The translations under genes and the position numbers were made by a program. Below, piece after piece: positions 13,222 through 20,822 of a stretch of DNA of 21,058 nucleotides. The stretch lies in the NCBI GenBank assembly GCA_959019775.1, contig CAUEPS010000027.1, positions 1 to 21,058 on the forward strand, given 5' to 3'. The first letter of the stretch is position 1. Every line of letters starts with the position of its first letter. Source of the stretch: an uncultured Collinsella sp. Its GTDB lineage: Bacteria > Actinomycetota > Coriobacteriia > Coriobacteriales > Coriobacteriaceae. Under the pieces are notes generated by a model. That model did no database searches. It saw only the letters and a program-made list of their open reading frames with translations, and was not told the origin of the DNA.

Positions 13222-15672
13222 ATGCTGCAAAAAATCCAACGCTTTGGCGGGGCAATGTTCGCGCCCGCCATGTTGTTTTCCATATCGGGTCTTATGGTCG
13301 GCGTCTCCGCCCTCGCAACGTCTGCGGATATCGTCGGCGACCTCGCCGTATACGGAACCCCTTGGTACGTTTTTTGGACTATCATCCAGCGCGGCTCGTG
13401 GACGGTCTTTAAACGACTTCCGCTCCTTTTTGCCGTAGCGCTGCCCATCGGCCTTGCCCAAAAGCAACCGGCACGTTGTTGCCTCGAGGCGCTCGTGGCC
13501 TATTTTGCCTATTGCTTCTTTTTGAGCGAGATCATCAAGCTGAGCGGAGACAACCTTGGACTTAAGTACCCGTCGTCTTTGACCCCCGCCAGCGGCATTA
13601 CCATCATCGACGGCATCAAGACCCTCGACACCGGCATTATCGGCCCGCTAGCGGTATCGGCAACCGTCGTCGCCATCCATGACCGCTTCTACGATGCCAA
13701 GGTTCCCGATTGGCTCGGTACCTTCTCGGGCTCCTCGCTGGTCTACCTCATCAGCTTTTTTGCCGTGTTCGCCCTTGCCGCCATCTCGGCCGCCATCGTG
13801 CCTTCCGTATACGCAGTGACTGAGACGCTGCGCCATGCATTTGCGGGCGTCGGCCCCTTCGACGTGGGCATCTTTGTCTTTTTAGAACGAGCACTCGAGC
13901 CCATGGGGCTGCACCACCTGCTCTACATGCCGATCTACTACGACAACCTGGTCATTAACGACGGCATCTACGCCACGTGGACCAATTTGTTGCCCATCCT
14001 CTCCCACAGCACGCGCCCCCTCAATGAGCTTGCGCCGTGGGCCGGTTTCACCGCCACCGGCTGGGTCAAGCTCTTTGGCCTTCCCGCCATCGCGGCTGCG
14101 TTCTACTCCACCGCAAAGCCCGAGCGCCGCGCTGGCCTCAAGGTCATCCTGGTTCCCGCCATTGTTGCCTCAGTGGTCTGCGGCGTCACCGAACCGCTCG
14201 AATTTCTCTTTATGTTCACCCACCCCGGGCTCTTTTTGCTCTACGCCGTCCTCTCGTCTTGCCTCGCCACAACCATGAATCTCTTTGGCATCGTCGGCAT
14301 CTTCTCGGGCGGCCTCATGGAGATGGCAGCCTTCAACTTTATTCCGCTCATGCGCATGCATGCCGGTGCCTATCTTTTGGCGCTCGGTATCGGCCTTGCC
14401 TTTAGCCTCATCTTTTTTGTGAGTTTTCGAGCACTCATCTTGATCTATGACCTTAAGACGCCGGGCCGCGAGGATCATGTCGCCAATCGCGCGGCAATCG
14501 ATCATTTAACGGGAAGCGGCTTTGCCAAAGAGCAATCTCCCAATGACGAGGCCAATAGTCAATCCGATCAAGATCACGTCCTCGCTGAGCGGGTAATTCA
14601 GCTTTTAGGTGGCGTTGGCAATATTGCGGGCGCAACCAACTGCGCCACGCGCCTGCGCGTCGAGGTCGCAGACCCTTCCATCGTTGCAGATAACGCGTCG
14701 TTTGTCGCGGCGGGCGCCAAAGGCCTCATCATTACGGGCAAGACCGCCCAGGTGGTCATCGGCATCTCCGTTCCCCGCGTTAAAGAGCATTTTGACCAGA
14801 TCATGGGCCTCGAGCCGGAATTTGCGCCCACCACCTCGGCCTCCTCTGCCGCCGGCCCAACCCACAAGCACGGCGATATCTGCTTCTTCGACATCGACGG
14901 TACGCTCGCCTGGCAAGATCCCAGACTTGCCCAGGAGCTTCCCGAAGACGAGCGCGATCTGTCCCCCTATCCCAACGAGGCGGTTTCGCAGGCAATCCGC
15001 GAGTTTGTCGCCAACGGCAACATGGCCTTTATCTGCACGGGACGCACCCTGAGCTGCATCCACCCCAAACTTCTTGAGCTGCCGTGGACCGGCATCGTCT
15101 GTCTTGCGGGCGGTTACGCCGAGATCAACGGACGCGCAATTCGCGATCTGTCGATGACGCCCGGCATGCTGCAGCGCCTTGCCCCCTATCTTGAGCAGTC
15201 GGGCGAGGTCATCCGCTTTGAGGGCCTCAACGGCGTCGTGCGCATGAGTGCCGATGCCCCCGATGCCCCCGGATACGCGCGCACCCTGGGCGACGCAGTC
15301 ACGCAGCTGCAACATTACAGTGCCTACAAGATCTTGATGTCTACATCGCTCGCCAGCCGCATCGCTCAAGATAAGGCACTTGAGCCGCTGCTGTGCTTTA
15401 ACGAGCTCGAACTCGAGGTAACCGAAATCTCGCCCCGCGAATGCACGAAGCGCGGGGGCATCCAGTCTGTACTCGACGCCCTCGATCCCCACCACGGAAC
15501 CGTATACGGCATCGGCGACGCCAGCAATGACGTCTCGCTGATGAACGCCGTCGATGTCGGTATCGCCATGGGCAATGCGCCGGACTATCTCAAAAAGCGC
15601 GCCGACTACATCACCGACTCGGTCGACAAAGATGGCGTCGTCAAGGCGCTCGAGCACTTTAGGCTTATATAA
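13222..15672 (+). CDS. PTS alpha-glucoside/maltose-type EIICB fused to a Cof-type HAD sugar phosphatase
   Basis: 816 residues in three parts. Residues 1-425 are a PTS EIIC channel of the glucose/MalX/GlvC superfamily, with the substrate-site motif GVTEPLEFLFMF (Glu324) and FLERALEPMGLHHLLYMP, closest in style to alpha-glucoside permeases. Residues about 453-535 are EIIB with the phosphorylation cysteine Cys474 in ATNCATRLR. After an Ala/Ser/Thr linker comes a HAD phosphatase (about 553-816): motif I FFDIDGT (Asp557, Asp559), motif II ICTGRT, and GDASND (765-770) with GIAMGNA, the Cof type. There is no EIIA, so a Crr-like protein must supply phosphate. The expected outcome is import of a disaccharide as its 6-phosphate, followed by dephosphorylation by the attached domain. 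GGAGG lies 6 bases before the ATG. The frame has no break or internal start that would make it two genes. Confidence 0.92.
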   Translation: MLQKIQRFGGAMFAPAMLFSISGLMVGVSALATSADIVGDLAVYGTPWYVFWTIIQRGSWTVFKRLPLLFAVALPIGLAQKQPARCCLEALVAYFAYCFFLSEIIKLSGDNLGLKYPSSLTPASGITIIDGIKTLDTGIIGPLAVSATVVAIHDRFYDAKVPDWLGTFSGSSLVYLISFFAVFALAAISAAIVPSVYAVTETLRHAFAGVGPFDVGIFVFLERALEPMGLHHLLYMPIYYDNLVINDGIYATWTNLLPILSHSTRPLNELAPWAGFTATGWVKLFGLPAIAAAFYSTAKPERRAGLKVILVPAIVASVVCGVTEPLEFLFMFTHPGLFLLYAVLSSCLATTMNLFGIVGIFSGGLMEMAAFNFIPLMRMHAGAYLLALGIGLAFSLIFFVSFRALILIYDLKTPGREDHVANRAAIDHLTGSGFAKEQSPNDEANSQSDQDHVLAERVIQLLGGVGNIAGATNCATRLRVEVADPSIVADNASFVAAGAKGLIITGKTAQVVIGISVPRVKEHFDQIMGLEPEFAPTTSASSAAGPTHKHGDICFFDIDGTLAWQDPRLAQELPEDERDLSPYPNEAVSQAIREFVANGNMAFICTGRTLSCIHPKLLELPWTGIVCLAGGYAEINGRAIRDLSMTPGMLQRLAPYLEQSGEVIRFEGLNGVVRMSADAPDAPGYARTLGDAVTQLQHYSAYKILMSTSLASRIAQDKALEPLLCFNELELEVTEISPRECTKRGGIQSVLDALDPHHGTVYGIGDASNDVSLMNAVDVGIAMGNAPDYLKKRADYITDSVDKDGVVKALEHFRLI

Positions 15673-15785
15673 GCAGGCGGCACGCGCACGCGTCCCGTTT
15701 CCCCAAATCGCCAAAACAGACGCGCCGGCAACTCCAATGTGGCAATATGGTATCTGCACACCGCAACGATGCAACCTAAGAAAGA

Positions 15786-16811
15786 ATGCGAGAACCCGTG
15801 TCCAGTCCGTTTACCAGCTTTTTAGCCCAGCACTTTGACCAGATCAACGACTATCTGGCCACGTTCTTTGACGGACAGGCGACCTCTGCCGATATCGAGC
15901 ACTACCTGTACGCGCCGCTCTCGGCTTTTACGGCCAACGCCGGCAAGCGCCACCGTCCGCTTATCTGCATGCTCGCCGCAACCGCAGTGGGCGGTAGCTT
16001 TGAGAGCGCCCGCAGCGCCGCGGCAGCTATCGAGCATTTCCAGTCGGGCGCGCTCATCCACGACGATATCGCCGACAACGGACAGCTGCGCCGCGGCAAG
16101 CCCTGCATGCACCTCACCGAGGGCACGGGCCTTGCCATCAATTGTGGCGACCTGGCGCTCACCATGGTCACCAAGACGGTTCTCGACGACCCCACGCTTG
16201 AGGCAGACGTAAAGTTGCGCGTACTCCACGAGCTCACCGAGATGATCGTCCGCACCATCGAGGGTCAGGCACTCGACCTGGGTTGGGTCCGTGACGGGCG
16301 CTTTGATATCTCGGTTGATGACTACCTGGACATGGCGACGCACAAGACCGCGTTTTACAGCGGAGCCACGCCGCTTGCCGCCGGAGCCATTATCGGCGGC
16401 GGCAGCGATGAGCAAATCGAAGCGCTGCGCGCCTTTGGCCTGCACACGGGCCTTGCCTTCCAGATCCAAGATGATCTGCTCAACTTGATCGGTACCAAGG
16501 AGGCCGCCAACAAGGACTTCCGCACCGACATCACCGAGGGTAAGCGCACGCTCGTTGCCGTGCACGCTCTGTCAGACGAGCGCTATCACGACGAGATTGA
16601 AGCGATCCTCTCCTCGGGCACCGAGGACCCCGCGCAGCTCGCGCGCGCCGTGGAGATCTTCCAGGAGACCGGCTCTATCGATTACGCCCACGCCTACGCG
16701 CTGGACCTGACCGCTAAGGCCAAGGCCGCCATCGAGGACGTTTCGCTCGACCCGCATGCACGCGAACTGTTCCTCTCCATGGCAGATTTCTTTGTGGAGC
16801 GCCTTAACTAG
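15786..16811 (+). CDS. Polyprenyl (trans-isoprenyl) diphosphate synthase
   Basis: 341 residues. This class condenses isopentenyl diphosphate onto an allylic diphosphate to make chains for quinones or other lipids at the membrane. GKRHRPLICMLA is the substrate-binding block. The first aspartate-rich motif is HDDIAD (Asp93-Asp97) followed by RRGKPCMH. The second is QDDLLN (229-233), where the last Asp is Asn. EGKRTLVAVHAL follows as usual. The chain length made cannot be decided safely. ATG 15786 is weakly supported by AAGAAAG; GTG 15798, four residues in, is an alternative. It lies 113 bases after the PTS fusion with no evident terminator between, yet there is no obvious functional link. No quinone genes are in view. 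Confidence 0.9.
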   Translation: MREPVSSPFTSFLAQHFDQINDYLATFFDGQATSADIEHYLYAPLSAFTANAGKRHRPLICMLAATAVGGSFESARSAAAAIEHFQSGALIHDDIADNGQLRRGKPCMHLTEGTGLAINCGDLALTMVTKTVLDDPTLEADVKLRVLHELTEMIVRTIEGQALDLGWVRDGRFDISVDDYLDMATHKTAFYSGATPLAAGAIIGGGSDEQIEALRAFGLHTGLAFQIQDDLLNLIGTKEAANKDFRTDITEGKRTLVAVHALSDERYHDEIEAILSSGTEDPAQLARAVEIFQETGSIDYAHAYALDLTAKAKAAIEDVSLDPHARELFLSMADFFVERLN

Positions 16812-16949
16812 CGGGGGTTATAAAACCTGTCAGCAGCGTATTTGGGTACAACTTGCTACACTGTTGAGTGCATGTTTATGCATCCCTTTGCGTTGTCTAT
16901 CCGACACACGCTCAAATAGTACGAATGGTACGCCGAAAGGGGTTCGTTC

Positions 16950-17864
16950 ATGGAACCTATTACAACGGGCATGCAGGGAGCAGCCGTCGAGGACGTCCAG
17001 TCCCGCCTTCTGCAGCTCGGCTATACAATCGATGACACCGAGGTCGCCGACAAGCACTTTGGTGCCACCACCGAGCAGGCCGTTAGCACCTTTAGGCTCG
17101 ATAGCGGCCTTGCCGCTGGCTGTGCCGTCGATATCCCCTGCTGGAGCGCCCTGGTCGACGCCTCGTATAAACTGGGCGACCGCACCCTCTACCTGCGTAT
17201 GCCCAATTTCCATGGCGCCGACGTGCAGGCCCTGCAGCGCGCGCTCAACGTTTTGGGCTTTGCCTGCGGTGAGGACGATGGCTACTTTGGCCCTCACACC
17301 GAGGCGGCCCTTCAGCAGTTCCAGGAAAACGTCGGTCTGTTTGCCGACGGTATGGCTTTCCAGGATACCTACGCCTACATCAACCGCCTGCACCACGTAT
17401 GGGAGGGTAAACCTTCGGTGACCGAGGCCGAATCGCGCATCGGCTTTGCCCGCGCGGCCAACGTACTCGAGCGTTTCCAGATCGCCGTCATCGGCGAGGA
17501 CCCTATCGCGCGCAGCGTAGCATCGCGCATGTGGAACATCGCCACGGCGACGACCGACAACAGCGGTATGATGCTTTGCGATTCCGAGGTTCCGACCGAC
17601 GTTGACCTGGTGCTCGAGATCGCAAGCGACGAGCTGCCCGCCGACGCCGCCCCGCGCGCCACGATTGCCCTCGCCGAGTGCCACAACCTGGCCCAGCGCA
17701 TCCGCACCGCCAATGTCGCCGCACAGCAAAAGCCGGCACGCATCCGCATTGAGCTCACCGGCATGACGCGCTACAACGGCACCTTCACTGCCAGCGACGC
17801 CCAGACGCTCGCGGTACGCCTGCTCGATGGCGTTTGCGATGCCCTCGCAGATCAGGTAAACTAG
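16950..17864 (+). CDS. Protein with two peptidoglycan-binding modules, no signal peptide
   Basis: 304 residues. Two PG_binding_1-like repeats occupy about residues 5-65 (GMQGAAVEDVQSRLLQLGY ... FGATTEQAVSTF) and 83-140 (HGADVQALQRALNVLGF ... YFGPHTEAALQQFQ). The remaining 150 residues (from SVTEAESRIGFARAA) are not recognised. They contain no zinc-ligand motif of an amidase, although two such modules followed by an amidase-like domain is the plan of the actinobacterial CwlM, a cytoplasmic regulator. No signal peptide or membrane helix is seen, so the protein is probably cytoplasmic or leaves by another route. AAAGGGG lies 7 bases before the ATG. tRNA-Gln begins 27 bases after the stop. The function is uncertain. 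Confidence 0.78.
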   Translation: MEPITTGMQGAAVEDVQSRLLQLGYTIDDTEVADKHFGATTEQAVSTFRLDSGLAAGCAVDIPCWSALVDASYKLGDRTLYLRMPNFHGADVQALQRALNVLGFACGEDDGYFGPHTEAALQQFQENVGLFADGMAFQDTYAYINRLHHVWEGKPSVTEAESRIGFARAANVLERFQIAVIGEDPIARSVASRMWNIATATTDNSGMMLCDSEVPTDVDLVLEIASDELPADAAPRATIALAECHNLAQRIRTANVAAQQKPARIRIELTGMTRYNGTFTASDAQTLAVRLLDGVCDALADQVN

Positions 17865-17891
17865 ACGAGTTGCTTTTGGCAACACCCATAC

Positions 17892-17966
17892 TGGGACGTA
17901 GTTCAACGGTAGAACTCCGGTTTTTGGTGCCGGCTGTTGGGGGTTCGAATCCCTCCGTCCCAGCCA
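17892..17966 (+). tRNA. tRNA-Gln (anticodon TTG), CCA encoded
   Basis: It folds as a full cloverleaf. The acceptor TGGGACG pairs with CGTCCCA, the D-arm is GTTC/GAAC, and the anticodon stem CCGGT/GCCGG holds the loop TTTTGGT with anticodon TTG. The T-arm is GGGGG-TTCGAAT-CCCTC. Discriminator G and CCA are encoded (17963-17966). A terminator follows directly. Confidence 0.96.
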
Positions 17967-17976
17967 AGGTAACTGA

Positions 17977-18012
17977 GCGCCCTGGGCTTTCATCAGCCCG
18001 GGGCGCTTTCTT
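17977..18012 (+). terminator. Rho-independent terminator after tRNA-Gln
   Basis: A 12-bp stem with one wobble (GCGCCCTGGGCT with AGCCCGGGGCGC), a 6-base loop and the tail TTTCTT. It begins 10 bases after the tRNA CCA end. Confidence 0.85.
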
Positions 18013-18260
18013 GTGGGCAAGCGAAGGGATTCGAACCCACAAGGGTGCGGAACTGAGGAAACGCGAAGCGTTTTCCAGCGCAGCACGCAAGGAGCGAAGC
18101 GACGCAGCGGCACGCGGCCGCCAACCAGGCGGACGCGAAACCCCTCCGTCCCATATCAGCCAAGAGCGCCTTACATCTAGAAAAGATCAGCCCAGTTCCG
18201 AAAAGCGAGCCGCCATCTACAAAATGGCGCGTGGCCCCGACGGGCCGGGCATTAAGTTTG
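18013..18260. other. Intergenic stretch with tRNA-like relics and small hairpins
   Basis: No credible gene. CCCTCCGTCCCA at 18142-18153 repeats the 3' end of tRNA-Gln (17951-17962), and GCCAAG follows in both, with a 5-base insertion in the second copy (18159-18164). In the opposite orientation, GGGATTCGAACCC (18026-18038) matches the T-arm core of a tRNA on the minus strand and is framed by 8-bp arms CTTGTGGG/CCCACAAG. Smaller hairpins include GGAAACGC/GCGTTTTCC and CGCCAT/ATGGCG. These look like traces of past integration or recombination at the tRNA. No integrase is present. Confidence 0.55.
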
Positions 18261-18289
18261 TCGCGAGTTCCGCACGCAAAGAAGGCCAC
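18261..18289. repeat. Second copy of a 29-bp dispersed repeat
   Basis: The 29 bases are identical to 378-406, inside the palindromic element at the left end of the window (core GAGTTCCGCACGCAAAGAAG). Here the 33-bp inverted arms are missing, so this is a partial or differently built member of the same family. It stands 29 bases before another large hairpin (18317-18420). Confidence 0.8.
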
Positions 18290-18316
18290 GTGACCTCGAT
18301 GTTTTGGACGTGACAG

Positions 18317-18420
18317 CGAGAGGGGTCCTGGTATGGCAAGGTGACGTGAAACAAGGCGGCGCTGACCTTCTGGTCGCGCCGCCGAAGTTGAACGTCAGAT
18401 TGCCGTGCCAGGGTCCCTCG
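18317..18420. repeat. 104-bp imperfect palindrome
   Basis: The outer ends (CGAGAGGGGTCCTGG and CCAGGGTCCCTCG) pair imperfectly, TGACGT/ACGTCA and GGCAA/TTGCC continue the stem, and the centre is a perfect GGCGGCGC/GCGCCGCC stem capped by GACC-TTCT-GGTC. It lies beyond the terminator of the JetD-like gene and has no ORF worth calling. It could be a degenerate mobile hairpin element or a structured RNA. Confidence 0.65.
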
Positions 18421-18428
18421 CAGCGTCG

Positions 18429-18456
18429 AGAAGACCGCCGTTCGGTAGAACGGCGG
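18429..18456 (-). terminator. Rho-independent terminator of the JetD-like gene
   Basis: On the minus strand, CCGCCGTTC and GAACGGCGG form a 9-bp perfect stem with a TACC loop, followed by TCTTCT. It begins just 3 bases after the TAA stop. Confidence 0.8.
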
Positions 18457-18459
18457 AAT

Positions 18460-20643
18460 TTAGCTGTTCAGCATGCGGTCGAAGCTTCCCGAGTCGCCAT
18501 CCCGATAGTCGGCGGTCATCAGAATCTCCTGCGGAATTCGTCCGCCCTCGCGCAGCACGTTGCGGAACTGCACGCGCGTAACCATGGGCAGATCCTTAAT
18601 CGTCGCCGCCAGGTTCTGCGGCACGCCCTGGTTGGCAGCCGCGGGCTCGCACGCGCCGCCGGCCTTCACGCGACGCTTATGCTCGGCAAGCATGGCGCGA
18701 TACATGCCGGCATGCAGGCGAATCTCAACGACGTTGGCATTGCGGGCCTGCTCGACGATGCGCGCGCCCTCTCGATCGATGTCGCCCACGTAGTAGACAT
18801 AGCTAAAGCGATAGCCGATCTCGGCCAGATAATCATCCAGTGCGTGCGAGACGCTCGCCTTGCAGCCGCCGCCAAAGATTACGCCGCCCACCTTGGTACC
18901 AAAGAGCTTGGCATGTTTACGTCCGCGCAGGAGCTTAACGATCTCGTCATAGGTATCCAGGTTCTCGACCATAATGAACGGCTTGTCGGCGCCCAGCGTA
19001 AAGAAACCCGTAAAGTGCACCGGACGGTTGGGGGCGACCTTGATCGTCTGCATGCTGATGCCCTTTTCGGTCATACGCCTGATCAGGCGCTCGCCATGCT
19101 TGCCGTCAAAAGCTTTTTCGTCATTGAAGATCTGGTAGGCGCGCTGGCGGCGCGAGGCAACCGGCGTATCGGCACCGCGGTTTTGCTCGACCCAAGCCTG
19201 GATGATCGCGATTTCCTCGGCAATCTTGCGATTGGACATCTCATTGTGCTGGGCGCGCTGTGGAGCTTTCTTGCCGTCCTTGCCCTCGACCTTAACGATC
19301 TGGGTCTGCTGTTCCTTAATTTTGGAGAGCGACGTGGGCGTGGGAACGACCTTGAGCAGCTGCCTGCCCAGAACGCGGGCCAGGGCAAACGCCGAAACCT
19401 CGCCATGGGTAGTCGACTCAGTCTGCTGGGCAGCCGTATCTGCTGCAGCAGACTCGGGCTTCTTCTGAGCCTTGCGCTTAGAATCGCCTTGGACATTGTG
19501 CTCACGTTTCGAAGTAGACGCCTGCTTCTGCGAACGCTCGGGCTTGCCCTCCTTCGCCGGCTGACGCTTGGGCTGCCCCATCGGAGCATCCACCTTCGCA
19601 TCTTCGTCGCGCGGCGCTACATTCTCGGCGGCATCCTGAGCGTTAGAGCTGCGACCGCCACGATGACGGCGGCGGCGAGGCCTGCTCGAAGTACCCTCCC
19701 CCATCTGTTCAGCCGCAGGTTGCTGGCCCTGAGTCTCCGTATCGGAAGCAGCCTGCTCATCAACAGGCTTCTGGTCACGGACTTCCGGCTCGGCAGGCTT
19801 CACGGCCTTCTCGGCCCGCGCCTCCGGAACCTGATTGACCTTCTCTTGACGCCTTACAGGGTACGCGCGACCTGCGAAGCCGCGACCGGGACGACACGAG
19901 TCTGAGGCCTTCTTGGCCGGCTTCTCGGAATCGTCCGCAGCCTCGGCAGCCTCTTCGGCATCGCGCACAACGTCCTGCTGCGCAGCCTTAAAGTGAGCAC
20001 CACGGCGACGCTTGGGCTCTTGGGCCTCCACGGGCTTTTGCTCCTTCGCGGGCTTCTGCGACTCGGCAGCAACCTCAGTCTCAACAGCCTCGGTATCAAG
20101 CTCATCCTTTTGAGCAACGGCGCGACGGAAGCGCTCCTGCTGAGCGCGGCGTTGCGCATCGCGCTTGCCGCCCCCGCCAAAGCCGCCGCGACCCGCTTTG
20201 GCGGTAAAAGCGCGAACGACGTTCTCATCAAGCAGCTCATCGGTATCGATATGCTCGCGCGAAGCAGCTTCTTCCACGGTAGCCGTCTCAACGGAATCCT
20301 CAGCACCAGCCTCTTCGGCAACCTCGACGGGCTGCTCCTGGGCATCGTTAATCTCAGCATTAATGGTGTAAAAGGCAGGGCGACCGTTAATGCCGCTGCC
20401 CTCGATCTTGGTAACGATTTTTGCCGCGATAAGCTCATCGCGCATCGCCTTGGTATCGCACTCCTTATCCACGGAGCGGAAGATTTGCGCCAGCGCGCTC
20501 GACTTGATCTTGAGCGCCTTGCGGCAGAGCAGGTCGTAGGCAACCAGCTTTGCCCGCTCGGCAGAAAGCGACGTTTGTCCGCTCAGACGCTCAGCCAGAG
20601 CATCGACATTTTGTTGGTTATCGGAATATACCGTCTTGGCCAC
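18460..20643 (-). CDS. JetD-like TOPRIM (DUF2220) protein with N-terminal helical domain and long disordered charged linker
   Basis: 727 residues from GTG 20643, chosen for AAAGGGG 4 bases upstream; the open frame up to 20724 has no such site. Residues 1-100 look like a helical or winged-helix module (ALAERLSGQTSLSAERAKLVAYDLL ... GRPAFYTIN). Residues about 105-430 are low-complexity Glu/Ala/Lys/Arg/Pro/Gln-rich and surely disordered, with RPRRRRHRGGR patches that suggest nucleic-acid binding. The C-terminal 270 residues carry the features of JetD, the Wadjet nuclease subunit related to Spo11/topoisomerase VI TOPRIM folds: YQIFNDEKAFD, IMVENLDTY (Glu560), GVIFGGG and YYVGDIDREG (Asp621, Asp623). 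In Wadjet, JetD cuts plasmid DNA extruded by JetABC. No JetA, B or C is visible here. A DNA cleavage or topology role is inferred; the actual job is unknown. Confidence 0.82.
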   Translation of the reverse strand: MAKTVYSDNQQNVDALAERLSGQTSLSAERAKLVAYDLLCRKALKIKSSALAQIFRSVDKECDTKAMRDELIAAKIVTKIEGSGINGRPAFYTINAEINDAQEQPVEVAEEAGAEDSVETATVEEAASREHIDTDELLDENVVRAFTAKAGRGGFGGGGKRDAQRRAQQERFRRAVAQKDELDTEAVETEVAAESQKPAKEQKPVEAQEPKRRRGAHFKAAQQDVVRDAEEAAEAADDSEKPAKKASDSCRPGRGFAGRAYPVRRQEKVNQVPEARAEKAVKPAEPEVRDQKPVDEQAASDTETQGQQPAAEQMGEGTSSRPRRRRHRGGRSSNAQDAAENVAPRDEDAKVDAPMGQPKRQPAKEGKPERSQKQASTSKREHNVQGDSKRKAQKKPESAAADTAAQQTESTTHGEVSAFALARVLGRQLLKVVPTPTSLSKIKEQQTQIVKVEGKDGKKAPQRAQHNEMSNRKIAEEIAIIQAWVEQNRGADTPVASRRQRAYQIFNDEKAFDGKHGERLIRRMTEKGISMQTIKVAPNRPVHFTGFFTLGADKPFIMVENLDTYDEIVKLLRGRKHAKLFGTKVGGVIFGGGCKASVSHALDDYLAEIGYRFSYVYYVGDIDREGARIVEQARNANVVEIRLHAGMYRAMLAEHKRRVKAGGACEPAAANQGVPQNLAATIKDLPMVTRVQFRNVLREGGRIPQEILMTADYRDGDSGSFDRMLNS

Positions 20644-20677
20644 GGGGCCCCTTTCATATGCACACATATACGTCCAT

Positions 20678-20707
20678 ATGGTACAACGCGCGCCGCCATC
20701 CAAGCAA
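20678..20707 (-). promoter_or_regulatory. Possible promoter of the JetD-like gene
   Basis: On the minus strand, TTGCTT (20707-20702) and TACCAT (20683-20678) are spaced by 18 bases, each four of six to consensus, about 35 bases before the GTG start. The terminator at 20746-20783 separates this gene from the one upstream, so some promoter is required here. Confidence 0.35.
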
Positions 20708-20745
20708 AACATCTGCGAGAACACCCCGGCATCACCCGTCTTTAC

Positions 20746-20783
20746 AAAAAAGACCGGGCCCGCGTTCTGCGGACCCGGTCTTT
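20746..20783 (-). terminator. Rho-independent terminator of the membrane-protein gene
   Basis: A 15-bp stem with one wobble (AAAGACCGGGTCCGC with GCGGGCCCGGTCTTT on the minus strand), a 5-base loop and further T. It lies 40 bases after the stop at 20823. Confidence 0.9.
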
Positions 20784-20822
20784 CCGAGACATAGAGATGG
20801 AGGATTCAATCCGTCCGATCGG

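Noticed and set aside
14605..15774. 389-aa minus-strand ORF opposite the HAD half of the PTS fusion, which might suggest the fusion is two genes
   Set aside because: It has no recognisable domain, and the plus-strand frame runs unbroken through the linker with all EIIB and HAD motifs in the correct order.
17785..18313. ORFs on both strands over tRNA-Gln and the following gap (101 aa minus, 159 aa plus)
   Set aside because: They translate the tRNA and tRNA-like relics (for example GTEGFEPPTAGTKNRSSTVELRPS). This is a well-known kind of spurious ORF; there is no ribosome site and no protein-like composition beyond the tRNA.
18304..19905. 533-aa plus-strand ORF
   Set aside because: It is the antisense of the JetD-like gene, whose minus-strand frame has recognisable motifs, a ribosome site and a terminator. 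The plus-strand frame is open because of GC-rich codon use.
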